64,000 nt of DNA from Acetobacterium bakii. Its GTDB lineage: Bacteria > Bacillota > Clostridia > Eubacteriales > Eubacteriaceae. The notes below the pieces were generated by a model, which did no database searches, was not told where the DNA came from, and saw only the letters and a list, made by a program, of their open reading frames with translations. This document shows positions 44,501-53,353 of the stretch, in pieces. The DNA lies in assembly GCF_001263355.1 (NCBI RefSeq), contig NZ_LGYO01000007.1, forward strand, positions 124,001 through 188,000, in the 5' to 3' direction. Positions within the stretch are counted from its first letter, which is position 1, and the number at the start of each line of letters is the position of its first letter. The position numbers and the translations under genes are program-made.

Positions 44501-45638
44501 TATTCTGACGGTAACCGCTTACCTGATTGTCCAGATCCCGTTCCTGCTGCCTTTTGGTCTCATGCTGATTATCCTTTTCAAACCGCTGTGTCGCCAGTTC
44601 CTGGATTTCTTTTTCAGTTTGCATGATCTTTTCCCGGATCTTCACGCTGTCATGGCTTTCCAGTTCCCGCTTTTTTTCCTGCTGGGTCTGCAGAACGATT
44701 TCCAGCTTTATGATTTTTTCTTTCAGGCTGGCAATCTCTTTTCCGGCTTTGTCAATTTCCCTGGTTTTTTTATTCTTCAGGTTTTTTTGCTGCTCCAACC
44801 GGAGGTGGTGATCATAAAACTGTCGGGCCTTATCCAGTACAATAAATTGATTGTACCGGTCAAAGGCTTGCCTAATCCGATCCGCGGCGCCCTTGCAGTC
44901 CTTTAGAACCTCGAGTCGGCTCTTGATGTTATCCATGTTTTCAATGGCTTCGGACATCGGTCTGAGATCGTCCTCGGACAGGGGCTGCAGCGAATTTTCC
45001 ATAATCTCATAAATAACCGTTGGTTTGAAATCCTTGGACAACTTGGGACTGCGAAGCTGTACCAGCAATTTAACCAGCTCATCGTATTCGTCCAGATCAT
45101 CAAAGCCAAAAACCAGATCGTTTACCAGCTTCATATAGTTTTTTTGTCCCTCGACTACCTGACCGCCGTCGCCGATCCGGTTTTCCAGTTCCTTCCTGGT
45201 CAACGGTATTTTTTCACCCATTTGTTTATATAAAAAGAAGTCTTCGCCAATGCGTCTGCCATCGGTGATGGAGAACCCCCAGGATTTCATCGGCTTGCCC
45301 CGATTTGCCTTAAACCCCATGCCGATGGTGGCCCTATTGTTGGAGTGCTTCTTTTTGAATTCCATAAAAAGATAGCCGATGGATTCGTCCTTTCCGTTTT
45401 CGTCATCTCCCAGAATATAGTTTTCTATTTTTCGGGCTTTTGATCCGAACGGATCCAGCCGCTCCGGACTTTTATTGCCATCCAGCAAAAGCGGAATAAA
45501 GCTCTGCATCGTCACCGATTTACCCGATCCATTGGAGCCGCGCAGGAGCAGCCGTCCCTGAGAAAAATCAAAGGTTTCCTCATCATAATACCAGAAATTC
45601 ACCAGACCGGCCCGGTTGATCACCCATCGATTGTCCAT
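41553..45638 (-). CDS. jetC: Wadjet JetC, SMC/MukB-like ATPase
   Basis: This protein of about 1361 residues has an N-terminal half-ATPase (RWVINRAGLVNFWYYDEETF, Walker A GSNGSGKS at 34-41) and long coiled coils (about residues 280-480 and 740-1050) around a hinge-like region. The C-terminal half-ATPase has a FSGGEKAMAMYVP signature near residue 1249 and Walker B ILSLDEAFAGVDEQN near 1279. This is the TIGR02680 family, the SMC-like motor of Wadjet that extrudes DNA loops. The ATG at 45638 lies one base after the jetB stop. Confidence 0.92.
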   Translation of the reverse strand: MDNRWVINRAGLVNFWYYDEETFDFSQGRLLLRGSNGSGKSVTMQSFIPLLLDGNKSPERLDPFGSKARKIENYILGDDENGKDESIGYLFMEFKKKHSNNRATIGMGFKANRGKPMKSWGFSITDGRRIGEDFFLYKQMGEKIPLTRKELENRIGDGGQVVEGQKNYMKLVNDLVFGFDDLDEYDELVKLLVQLRSPKLSKDFKPTVIYEIMENSLQPLSEDDLRPMSEAIENMDNIKSRLEVLKDCKGAADRIRQAFDRYNQFIVLDKARQFYDHHLRLEQQKNLKNKKTREIDKAGKEIASLKEKIIKLEIVLQTQQEKKRELESHDSVKIREKIMQTEKEIQELATQRFEKDNQHETKRQQERDLDNQVSGYRQNIEAGERGIIKQLTEMDDLAETFVFDEHDFMRDEVKKDVTEPFDFGYVTTILKKHTEILSQAVKALEKEKQISEAYEKCVMELDLLKKELAEKERLREQANRQMTEIQDEMLEKLYQKNQDNQEYIISVDGLSQLARVIRQFGPESNFNDIAQILRGEQIGLEELKRERLFIEQSEWAKINKEKSEKQAELDYWKKMKDPEPARAEKVKKNREKLVALGIPHIPLYKALDYVDGVDAATQAAIEEAMADMGILDALIIPETFRGQLGSMPELSGDKYIFPAPQFMVHSMNQYLQVETSLAEISPEEVANVLTSILIDENHHTHMDEKGNYSLGILRGKASGRDTPKFIGSSARKKYREEQQKALELELAAITDRLIGQEKVLNQVKQEIEILKREFTEGLNQEDLVTAANVVKQAMFEHVMVSKAVAKKSGEEKILYEAVKKIKEEIYRITGRITLPVNLETYEEAQIAATTYLDELHKLEKQKLHLDNFQISLRGAENRYEEVLQEIDDVLYEISGLNTKRATLALILTNLSEQLKLTDYEAIKAELEQCLLALKELPQEKEETVIQLERVRLGSERLTEDIGNLEQTLKQHEKIYSIMKEAFKEELQLGYAVKSVKDDLFSVAGDLLAKNPVRDKQNKDQVTTRIVENLNSNSQYLRDFSVNSQYIFEKEWSEDEDEAVEKAHEIRRRLNITAKVTGKVVNFYDLSDYLKDSLEETEKLLRESDRELFEDILVKNISKKISARIFHSEKWVDNMNQLMAKMDTSMGLSFSLRWTNKKAETEEQLDTRKLVNLLKMDGNLLRDEDLNALSEHFRSKITLARRALEEKDVNLTFHSIVKDILDYRKWFEFKLFFKKTGHLSKELTNNGFFKFSGGEKAMAMYVPLFSAVNARYEAAGKESARILSLDEAFAGVDEQNIRDMFRLLNDLDLSYIINSQILWGDYDTVDSLAISELIRPDNADFVTVLRYHWNGKVRKLVVDDAS

Positions 45639-45639
45639 C

Positions 45640-46785
45640 TTATTTTTCTCCCTTTCTCTCAGCCATATCCTCCGGATAGGTTCCCATGAGTTTTCCCGCC
45701 AGTGGCAGGATCTCAATTTCCCGACCGTCATAAAGCTGCCGCAGCATCTTGAAGTCTTCCATATATTCTGCCAGATTTGCAGCCAGCCCGGCGGCTGACA
45801 TTTCCCGAAACTCCTTACTCCAGTTCCTGCCTGCTTTTGCCTTCAGCTCGACTACCCATTCATCAAAGGCCACCCGGGATAGGGAAACCCCGCCGGTTGG
45901 ATTGATTTTCAGCTTTTTTTCAGCAAGCGCCTCCCGCATCTGGGCAACCAACAAAAGGGTGATATCACAGATGGCCCTAGTGTTGGGAAATCCGTCCTGA
46001 ATATTTTTTTCGGCCGGCACCACCAGCATGGCCCCATTCTTATGAACATGAAGAGGGTATTCCAGATATTTCAAAAAATCGCCTTCCATCAGTCCCCGTT
46101 GTTTTTTGATGTAGTCATAATCCACATCATCAGCCCCCTGAGAATAAACCACCGGTTCCATCAAAAGCTTCCGGTAAACCCGCTGCCGCCGGATAACGCC
46201 CCGGTCGGCGTTCAAGTCCCCCCATTCGGCATTTTCGATATCCTGATAATTGGCAAAACCCATGATATCCGCCGTAAAATGGCGCACAAAATACCGGGAT
46301 AAACCGGTGCTTTCATATAAAACCTCGGCGTCATCGTGATAGGCAAACTTCTGATCATCCCCATCATTGACCTTCATTAAACCAAGGCGCTGGGCAAAGC
46401 GCAATACCTTGATAAAATGCTTCCGATGGCTGTACTGAGTCCAGTCGATTTTTTCTTTGCCGATATTATTCCCGGCAATGAATTCGGTAATTTCCGACAG
46501 CACAAACTGTTCATCCCGGGAACGATCTTCCAGAAACATCAAGAGCAGACACAAAAGTATGTATTGCATGGGATGATTGAATTCCTGAATCCCCATAAAG
46601 CTTTCGGCCGAACCGGGAATTTTCTCCAGCTTGATTAAATGCTGGTTGATAACAATCCCATAACCCAGCTTATCGCTGAGAAATGTTTTAAATTGGGGAA
46701 TGCTATCCTTAACCCGATAAAATAAATCCTTGTCGTTATCCTTCACCACCCAGTATTGATCCAGGAGTATTTCAAGCTCTTTCAT
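45640..46785 (-). CDS. jetB: Wadjet JetB (DUF2398/TIGR02678 family)
   Basis: This 381-residue protein matches the TIGR02678 pattern: an N-terminal helical part (YWVVKDNDKDLFYRVKD, FLSDKLGYGIVINQHLIKLEKIPG) and a winged-helix-like core (QYILLCLLLMFLEDRSRDEQFVLSEI). It probably acts as the KITE/MukE-like accessory subunit of the SMC complex. AAGGAG precedes the ATG, which overlaps jetA by 14 bases, a spacing typical of translational coupling. Confidence 0.88.
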   Translation of the reverse strand: MKELEILLDQYWVVKDNDKDLFYRVKDSIPQFKTFLSDKLGYGIVINQHLIKLEKIPGSAESFMGIQEFNHPMQYILLCLLLMFLEDRSRDEQFVLSEITEFIAGNNIGKEKIDWTQYSHRKHFIKVLRFAQRLGLMKVNDGDDQKFAYHDDAEVLYESTGLSRYFVRHFTADIMGFANYQDIENAEWGDLNADRGVIRRQRVYRKLLMEPVVYSQGADDVDYDYIKKQRGLMEGDFLKYLEYPLHVHKNGAMLVVPAEKNIQDGFPNTRAICDITLLLVAQMREALAEKKLKINPTGGVSLSRVAFDEWVVELKAKAGRNWSKEFREMSAAGLAANLAEYMEDFKMLRQLYDGREIEILPLAGKLMGTYPEDMAERKGEK

Positions 46786-48286
46786 TTTCCGACTCCTTCG
46801 TATTATCTAAAAACCGAATCACATAGGCGGGCATTTCCAGATTTCCATCCTCACACCGCAATACACAGCGACGATTTCGTTCCTTTGGCAGCTCCACCTG
46901 AAACACCCGGCCATCCTCGGTTTTGCCTTTTTTATCTGCTCCAATGCCTTTGCTCAACCATTTCAATAAAGTCGTCCGGACATGCCGCTCAATCACCGGA
47001 AGACTGGCAAAGTCGATGCAGTAGTCAATGACATAGTTTTCCATGGTCTTTTCTTCGATCTGCCGCTCCAGTCGGATCCGGTTTCTCATTGCCTCTTTTT
47101 TCTCGCGGTTGCTGCGGATGGTGGTCCGTTGGGCCTTTTCCTGATAGCCCCGGACCCTGGGCTTCAGGGCCAAGACACCCGGTGACTCTTCAAAGATCTG
47201 GCTATTAATGCTCTCTGTTTCTCTGAAATGATCGGATTTGATATGTTTCATCTGAAAAATACCAAAGGACATGCTGGATAATTGATGGGCTTCCTTTATA
47301 TCGCGGCACTGGTCAAAAAGTTCTGCCAGCTTGCGATATTCTTCCTTCCGGTTAATGGCATTGTTTCTGCTTTCTGAGATTTGAGAGGCGTAACGGGTTA
47401 TCTTTCTGATAATATCGTTGGTGATATCCATCAGTTTGGCGGCTTCGCTCTCGTTTCCCTTTGATCCCAAAAACCAGGCATTAAGGCTGTCCCACCGCCC
47501 GACTATATTTTCACTGATCCCAACTTCGTCAATCTCCGCATCAATTCTAGGAATGGACACCTCATAGGCGATGGCTTTTTTAAGCACCCTATCGATGTCT
47601 GCCGCATTAAGATTTTTTAAGATATGTTCTATGGCATTGGCATGGTTCTGTAGCCCTTTTACAAAATCACGAAGATATTCAATGAATTTGTCCTTAAAAA
47701 TCATGAATTCCTTTGTTTTCATCATTTCCTCGGCCTTGATGGAATACAGATCACGAATATAATCCTGATAGTTCTGGTTCAGCCGTTTAAAGTCGCTGTT
47801 GAGACTACTCCACCAGCTGCCCACTTCTTTTTCACCCTGTTTTGCCACCTGAGGCAACTTTTTAAGCTCTTCCCGGAGCCGTTCCAGCAGGGTGGGTTCC
47901 AAGGAGGCCGATTCCACAAAGAGATTTTCCAGCCGGAGGGTCAACCGTTCAATTTCGACACTATATTCAGACAGCTGATATCGGAACTGCTTGTTCTTGA
48001 ATTCCTCCACCGTGGCAACCTTGGCAGTATCCTGGATGGCTGACAGATTTTTCCAGGATAGCAGTACATCCAGATCCTGTCTGCACATATCCATGGTATA
48101 GGCCTTAAATTCGTCATTTTCCTTTAGGGCCTCAAAGATGTCTTCCTTATATAGCCAATACTTCATCTTTTCATACTGCATATAAAAGTACCGCAAAATG
48201 CTTCGGTATCGCCAGGCATTATCAACCGTCAAATAACGCATTTCATCGATCTGTTTTGTCAGTTTACCGGTGATTTCAAACTTCAT
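46772..48286 (-). CDS. jetA: Wadjet JetA (DUF2397/TIGR02677 family)
   Basis: This 504-residue protein resembles TIGR02677: an N-terminal domain (MRYLTVDNAWRYRSILRYFYMQYEKMKYWLYKEDIFEAL) and the segment DLDVLLSWKNLSAIQDTAKVATVEEFKNKQFRYQLS, followed by long helices and a Lys/Arg-rich C-terminal region. It is the kleisin-like (MukF-like) subunit that closes the JetC ring. The ATG at 48286 is preferred, 8 bases past the nucleotidase stop; a frame starting at 48313 would overlap that gene. Confidence 0.88.
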   Translation of the reverse strand: MKFEITGKLTKQIDEMRYLTVDNAWRYRSILRYFYMQYEKMKYWLYKEDIFEALKENDEFKAYTMDMCRQDLDVLLSWKNLSAIQDTAKVATVEEFKNKQFRYQLSEYSVEIERLTLRLENLFVESASLEPTLLERLREELKKLPQVAKQGEKEVGSWWSSLNSDFKRLNQNYQDYIRDLYSIKAEEMMKTKEFMIFKDKFIEYLRDFVKGLQNHANAIEHILKNLNAADIDRVLKKAIAYEVSIPRIDAEIDEVGISENIVGRWDSLNAWFLGSKGNESEAAKLMDITNDIIRKITRYASQISESRNNAINRKEEYRKLAELFDQCRDIKEAHQLSSMSFGIFQMKHIKSDHFRETESINSQIFEESPGVLALKPRVRGYQEKAQRTTIRSNREKKEAMRNRIRLERQIEEKTMENYVIDYCIDFASLPVIERHVRTTLLKWLSKGIGADKKGKTEDGRVFQVELPKERNRRCVLRCEDGNLEMPAYVIRFLDNTKESENERA

Positions 48287-48293
48287 ATTTCTC

Positions 48294-49211
48294 TTATCCC
48301 TTAGTTTCTTCATCTGTATTTATATAAGGCACCCGCGCCGAGGGCACACAGTCGGAGGCAGCGTCGGTATGAATGGCCTGGTCGTCAAAATAAATGTGGG
48401 CACCAAAGGCCTTTAAGACATTCCGCTTTTCCATCCCGCCCAGGAAAAAAGCTTCGTCGATGCGAACATCCCAGGCCCTCAGGGTTCGAATCACCCGTTC
48501 ATGGGCCGGGGCATTTCGGGCGGTTACCAGGGCGGTTCGAATCGGCGCCTGGTTTTTATCAAACTCCTTTTGCAGCGAAGACAAGGTTTTTAGAAATTTG
48601 GCAAAGGGTCCTTCGGGCAGGGGGTTTCGGGCATTTTCAATCTCGTTTTCCTGAAAGGCTTCAATGCCCTGGCTTTTGTAAATTTTTTCCGAAGCATCCG
48701 AAAATAGCACGGCATCGCCATCGAAGGCAATGCGAATCTGATCAATTTCCTGCTTATTTTCACTGAGCAAATGCTGGGTACAAATGATTCCGGCCGCCAC
48801 CCCGGAATTGACCGCTTCCTGAACATCTTCCTCGTTGGCCGATAAAAACAAATCTGTATTAAAAGCCCCCAGATATGGCGCGAGATACGCGCCGCTAACC
48901 AACGCGGCCCGGGTGATATCGAGGTTGTAATGTTTGATGGAGTTGAAAATCCGCAGACTGGTATCAGCGCTGTTTTTGGACATGACAATGATTTCGGTTT
49001 TGCGCTCGCCCGACATGATGGTATTGAGCTTAAGTAGGGCCTTAATCAGGGCAAATCCGGTGCCGGGTTTTAAAATATCGGCTTCGTGTTCAATTTGATA
49101 TTTTGTGTAGGCTTCAACACCTTCATTAATAAAAATCTGATTTTCTTCTTCCAGATCAAACAGTGCCCGGGAGGATATGCCAACCACTAAACAGTTTTCA
49201 AATTTATGCAT
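48294..49211 (-). CDS. Cytosolic 5'-nucleotidase (cN-I-like, PF06189 family)
   Basis: This 305-residue protein matches the bacterial relatives of cytosolic 5'-nucleotidase I. The signature RIAFDGDAVLFSDASEKIY near residue 163 holds the DxD-type acidic motif, with further matches at VVGISSRALFDLEEEN, VMSKNSADTSLRIFNSI and AFLGGMEKRNVLKAF-like sequence. It would dephosphorylate nucleoside monophosphates. It is the first gene of the operon and ends 8 bases before jetA, so the two are almost certainly co-translated. It is not a standard Wadjet component. The ATG at 49211 has AGAGG upstream. Confidence 0.85.
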   Translation of the reverse strand: MHKFENCLVVGISSRALFDLEEENQIFINEGVEAYTKYQIEHEADILKPGTGFALIKALLKLNTIMSGERKTEIIVMSKNSADTSLRIFNSIKHYNLDITRAALVSGAYLAPYLGAFNTDLFLSANEEDVQEAVNSGVAAGIICTQHLLSENKQEIDQIRIAFDGDAVLFSDASEKIYKSQGIEAFQENEIENARNPLPEGPFAKFLKTLSSLQKEFDKNQAPIRTALVTARNAPAHERVIRTLRAWDVRIDEAFFLGGMEKRNVLKAFGAHIYFDDQAIHTDAASDCVPSARVPYINTDEETKG

Positions 49212-49858
49212 GCTGTACCTCTTCTCTCTCAATTTTCCCACAATAACTGTTTACGCTTCTCAATCTGCGCTGTTTTACATTTTATTATTTATCCACAATT
49301 CTCAGCTTTTTATGCCCTTTTGTGGATAAGTTTTTTCTATTTTATCACTTTTTACTCAAAATAAACTAAAAAAACATACAAAACTCATTTGCATGCTTTT
49401 TTAGTTTCAAAATTGTCGGAGCTAGTTATCAACAATCACTTTCTTCCAGTGTCGGTGTCAATTTCCCCTTCTTTTGCGGTGAGCTTTTCGGACTTAATGA
49501 GAATTCCGATATTGATCAGGGTCAAAACCATCACTTTAACTTTAAGTTTCACCTCTGGGTCCGTTTTAAGAGCATTATTTTATTCTAATATATAATCGGC
49601 TTAAATTCAAATTAATTAATAACTATCCTGAATAATCACCGCAATTTCTCAGTAACTATTGTTAAATCATCTAATGGTCATGCTTGTTGTCCCAATAGCG
49701 CTTAATGAATAAACCGTCTATTATTAAATGCATAAAAGAAAGAAATATTATCCTTGTTTATTAGTACATTATGGTTCATACTATTATAATAACTCTTTAT
49801 TAGGATGCATCTCAATCAACTATTTTATTGAATTTTAAAGTAAAGTGAGGTTTGGATA
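49212..49858. other. Divergent intergenic region with paired DnaA-box-like sites
   Basis: This AT-rich 647-bp gap lies between the nucleotidase-Wadjet operon and a diguanylate cyclase. It has TTATCCACA at 49289-49297, its exact reverse complement TGTGGATAA at 49321-49329, and TTATCAACA at 49426-49434. A TATAAT at 49785-49790 could serve the cyclase gene, without a clear -35. Short frames here have no ribosome sites. Confidence 0.5.
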
Positions 49859-50899
49859 ATGTCAAATGACCCAGAATCCACTGATTCGGAGCCAACTTTT
49901 TTTAATCATACTTTTGAGGAAACAACACTTCCCAAAGAATCAGCTTATGCTGTATGGATCAAACTGTCTCTTAGTGTTTTGCTGTTCGCCTCTATTACCA
50001 TCATACTGATTAAAAGCAATTTAACCCCAAACCAACCCGGTGTGATCACGCAGTTTCAGGTGATGATTTCTGTGTACCTCACCATGAATTTCAAAAAATT
50101 GGGAACCCTGATCGCCATTGTAATAAATGGGTTTCAAGGTCTTATTTCACTTACCGCATTGGTTGTTTATTCCAATCCCAACGCTTTAGCCGGGGTGATT
50201 TTTTCTGTATCCTCGATCATCATCATCTTCATTATTTCAACCTGCATGGCTTGTCTGAGCAAAAACATGGAAGAAGTGCTTATCAAAAACACAAAGCTGG
50301 CCAGCCTCAATGAAAAGCTGGCAATGGCTCATAATGAAATGGAGCAGCAGAATGAACTGCTGATGGCCTACAACCGCATCATCAAGGAAAACGAAAAGAA
50401 GCTGAGCTACCAGGCATTCTTTGATACATTGACGGAACTTCCCAATCGAAATGTACTGATTAATCGAATGGATATGTTAATCACATCTCCGGAAAATGAG
50501 AACCTGAGTTTTGGGGTTGTTTTCATGGATCTGGATAATTTTAAAGAGGTTAATGACACGCTGGGCCATCACATCGGAGACTTATTGCTTAAGGATGTGG
50601 CCGTTAAATTAAAGCGAGTCATTCATCCCGATGATCTACTGGGCCGATTGGGCGGTGATGAGTTCGCCTTAATCATAAAAAGGCCGCTTGAAAAAGAAGC
50701 AATCCTGGCATACATGGAAAAACTTGAACTATCCCTGATGAAGGATATCGTGATTGAAAATAAAGAACTAAGCGTCTCCGCCAGTTTTGGTTTTGCTATT
50801 TATCCCCAGGATGGGCACAGCTCCACCGAGCTTTTAAAATGTGCTGACGGGGCCATGTACAAAGCAAAAAATCATAAAAAGTTGACGATTGATCTCTAA
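49859..50899 (+). CDS. Membrane diguanylate cyclase
   Basis: This 346-residue protein has about three N-terminal membrane helices (residues 38-140), a coiled coil (about 145-185) and a C-terminal GGDEF domain. The active-site motif is canonical, GRLGGDEFALI. The guanine-contacting Asn and Asp (EVNDTLGHHIGD) are intact, so it should make c-di-GMP and not cGAMP, whose synthases have Ser at the latter position. There is no upstream allosteric RxxD motif in the usual spacing. It is a stand-alone gene with a strong terminator, and could supply the signal sensed in pilus control. Confidence 0.93.
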   Translation: MSNDPESTDSEPTFFNHTFEETTLPKESAYAVWIKLSLSVLLFASITIILIKSNLTPNQPGVITQFQVMISVYLTMNFKKLGTLIAIVINGFQGLISLTALVVYSNPNALAGVIFSVSSIIIIFIISTCMACLSKNMEEVLIKNTKLASLNEKLAMAHNEMEQQNELLMAYNRIIKENEKKLSYQAFFDTLTELPNRNVLINRMDMLITSPENENLSFGVVFMDLDNFKEVNDTLGHHIGDLLLKDVAVKLKRVIHPDDLLGRLGGDEFALIIKRPLEKEAILAYMEKLELSLMKDIVIENKELSVSASFGFAIYPQDGHSSTELLKCADGAMYKAKNHKKLTIDL

Positions 50900-50960
50900 A
50901 CAGAAAAGAACCCTTCGGAACGAATTTAAAAAATCGTTCCGAGGGGTTCTTTTCTGTTTA
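50897..50960 (+). terminator. Long intrinsic terminator after the diguanylate cyclase
   Basis: AAACAGAAAAGAACCC pairs with GGGTTCTTTTCTGTTT, with an inner CGGAACGA/TCGTTCCG stem. T-rich arms make it usable in either direction. Confidence 0.85.
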
Positions 50961-51052
50961 CAATCACCTTATAGTCACACAACAGTCAAAGAATAACCAC
51001 ATCTTTAAGTTAAAATGAAAGAAGTTAATTAATTTCATTATGGAGGTTAGAG

Positions 51053-52585
51053 ATGTACATCCTGAAAAACAGTATTCGCAACGTAACCCGTAATGCCGGA
51101 CGCAATATTCTTATTGGAATGATTGTGTTGGTCATTGCCATATCCAGCTGTATTGCCTTATCGATTAAGCAATCAGCAAGCCAGCTTCAAACCACTGGTC
51201 TTAGCAAAATAGAAATCACCGGCAGTATTTCTGTTGACCGGCAAGCCTTAATGTCCCAGGCCCAGGATTCAGGCACCGATATGAGAGCTCTGATGCAGGA
51301 GTCTGAAAGCCTTACCCTGGCAGAAATGCAAAATTATGCAACTTCTGTTAATGTGAAGGATTTCTATTACACTTTATCCAGTTCCATGAGCAAAGGCACT
51401 GGCCTTGAACCGGTATCAACCGACGCGGTTACCACTGCCGCAACGACCCAAACCCAACCAACAGCACCAACCGAATCGGAAGAATCAAACAAAGCCATCA
51501 GCCCTTCGGGAATGGGCACCCAAGGTGATTTCACTCTCACCGGTTATAGCGGTGAAAATGCCATGACCAGCTTTATCAGCGGAACCAATCAAGTGACTAG
51601 TGGTCAGCTATTTAGTTTTGATACTGCTGATATGACCTGCCTGATCAGTGAAGAATTGGCGACTTTTAATGGGTTATCCCTGGGTAGCACCATCCAGTTG
51701 ACTAATCCCAATGCAACCACCGAAGTGACAACCTTAACGGTTGGAGGAATTTACAAGACTACCACCGCCACTGCTGATTCGGGGGCAATGCGTTTTTCCA
51801 CCGCTGCTGATCCGGCCAATCAGATTTACACCGGTTACAACACCTTAAACGCAATTAGTGGACAATCCCTCAGTGTAGCAACCCTGGGTACTGATACCAG
51901 CGGAAATCAGACAACCACCGCGCTGCGAACCCAGGAAAGCGGGATCTATACCTTCTCGGATATGACCGCCTATGAAAACTTCAAAACTGATGTCACGGCC
52001 ATGGGCTTGCCCAGTTCATATACCGTTACCTCAACCGATGTCACCAACTATGAAAACAGTCTGCTACCCTTGGAAAACCTGAATACTTTTGCCACCATCT
52101 TTCTGGTCCTTGTTTTACTCATTGGCGGCAGTATTTTAGTAGTACTAAACATTTTGAGCATGCGCGAACGCAAATATGAAATTGGTGTCCTTACCGCCAT
52201 TGGCATGAAAAAGAAGCATGTGGTGTTTCAGTTCATTGCCGAGGGCTTTATTGTAACACTGATTGCCATTCTTCTGGGAACAGGCATTGGCGCAGCGGTT
52301 TCTGTGCCAACGGCCAACGCTTTGTTATCCCAACAGGTCGCCTCGATTCAAACCCAGGAAGAGTCCCAGCAAAGCAATTTTGGCCGCGGGGGATCCAGTA
52401 GTGGTGGCCGTCCCGGTGAGCAAGCCACGGTTAATTATGTCCAAAGCATCAGTTCAGCCACGGATATAACCGTTGTTATGCAGCTTATCGGGATCGGTAT
52501 TCTTTTAACCCTGCTTTCCAGCTGCGGCGCCATGGTCTTTATTTTAAGATATGATCCTTTGAATATCTTAAGCAATCGTTCGTAA
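51053..52585 (+). CDS. MacB/FtsX-type ABC transporter permease
   Basis: This 510-residue protein has one N-terminal membrane helix (about 17-38), a Ser/Thr-rich extracytoplasmic domain (to about residue 345) and a C-terminal FtsX domain with three helices. The conserved LNILSMRERKYEIGVLTAIGMKKKHV sits after the second helix. The MacB family uses this mechanotransmission topology to drive export of peptides, lipoproteins or antibiotics. A Gly/Ser/Arg linker (GRGGSSSGGRPGEQ) precedes the last helix. It is 13 bp from its ATPase gene. Substrate unknown. Confidence 0.9.
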   Translation: MYILKNSIRNVTRNAGRNILIGMIVLVIAISSCIALSIKQSASQLQTTGLSKIEITGSISVDRQALMSQAQDSGTDMRALMQESESLTLAEMQNYATSVNVKDFYYTLSSSMSKGTGLEPVSTDAVTTAATTQTQPTAPTESEESNKAISPSGMGTQGDFTLTGYSGENAMTSFISGTNQVTSGQLFSFDTADMTCLISEELATFNGLSLGSTIQLTNPNATTEVTTLTVGGIYKTTTATADSGAMRFSTAADPANQIYTGYNTLNAISGQSLSVATLGTDTSGNQTTTALRTQESGIYTFSDMTAYENFKTDVTAMGLPSSYTVTSTDVTNYENSLLPLENLNTFATIFLVLVLLIGGSILVVLNILSMRERKYEIGVLTAIGMKKKHVVFQFIAEGFIVTLIAILLGTGIGAAVSVPTANALLSQQVASIQTQEESQQSNFGRGGSSSGGRPGEQATVNYVQSISSATDITVVMQLIGIGILLTLLSSCGAMVFILRYDPLNILSNRS

Positions 52586-52598
52586 AGGAGCAATCAAT

Positions 52599-53249
52599 AT
52601 GAGTGTATTAAAACTAGAGAATTTATCCTATACCTATCAGGGTGCACCAATAAAAGTTTTGGATCACTTGAATTATGAGTTTGAAAACGGGAAAATCTAC
52701 TGCATCATGGGAAAATCCGGGGCCGGTAAAACAACCTTGCTGTCGTTGTTATCGGGTCTGACAACCCCCACCGACGGAAAAATATTTTTCAAGGATCAGG
52801 ATATCAGTCAAATAAATAAGTATAACTACCGCAGCCAAATGGTCGGGGTTATTTTCCAGGGATATAATTTACTGCCCCATTTAACCGCCGCGGAAAATGT
52901 CCAATTATCGATGGATATTTCCGAGAAAATCTTCCCTGATAAAGTCCGCCATGGCTTTGCTGCTCTTGCTAAAGTGGAATTGGGCGAAGAAAAAGCCACC
53001 CGCCGCATTCTCAAGCTGTCAGGCGGCGAGCAGCAACGGGTGGCCATCGCCCGGGCTCTGTCCTATGACCCGGAGATCATCCTCGCTGATGAACCCACCG
53101 GAAACTTAGATGGCGAAACCCAGGAGGGCATCATCACTATTTTTAAAAAATTGGCCCATGAAGAAAATAAATGTGTGATTATTGTCACCCACTCTCCTGA
53201 AGTGGCCAAGGCCGCGGATGTTTTATACGAGCTAACCCCGGTAAGTTGA
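52599..53249 (+). CDS. MacB/LolD-type ABC transporter ATPase
   Basis: This 216-residue ABC ATPase has Walker A GKSGAGKTT, a Q-loop in GVIFQGYNLLPHLTAAENV, a signature LSGGEQQRVAIARAL, Walker B EIILADEPTGNLD and a switch His in VTHSPEVA. The Q-loop sequence and size match the LolD/FtsE/MacB subfamily that pairs with FtsX-type permeases, as encoded directly upstream. It powers the transporter in the cytoplasm. Confidence 0.95.
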   Translation: MSVLKLENLSYTYQGAPIKVLDHLNYEFENGKIYCIMGKSGAGKTTLLSLLSGLTTPTDGKIFFKDQDISQINKYNYRSQMVGVIFQGYNLLPHLTAAENVQLSMDISEKIFPDKVRHGFAALAKVELGEEKATRRILKLSGGEQQRVAIARALSYDPEIILADEPTGNLDGETQEGIITIFKKLAHEENKCVIIVTHSPEVAKAADVLYELTPVS

Positions 53250-53315
53250 ATAAATTGGATAATAACTCCTGCTAATTTTACCTAAATTAAATGATTATTG
53301 CCAATTTCACTACCT

Positions 53316-53352
53316 AAAAGCATCCTTTCATTTTATGAAAGGATGCTTTTTC
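53316..53352. terminator. Bidirectional terminator between the ABC and isoprenoid operons
   Basis: AAAAGCATCCTTTCAT pairs with ATGAAAGGATGCTTTT around a 3-4 base loop, with A- and T-rich flanks. The genes on both sides converge on it. Confidence 0.85.
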
Positions 53353-53353
53353 T

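Noticed and set aside
41553-48286. Considered as MukBEF or a chromosomal SMC condensin
   Set aside because: The DUF2399/Toprim subunit, the DUF2397 and DUF2398 partners and the gene order match Wadjet. MukBEF lacks the Toprim protein and occurs in other lineages. The Wadjet subtype number was not assigned because I cannot verify it here.
49212-49858. DnaA boxes taken as a replication origin
   Set aside because: There are only two exact boxes, with no dnaA/dnaN or rep gene and no clear unwinding element. A regulatory role is more likely.
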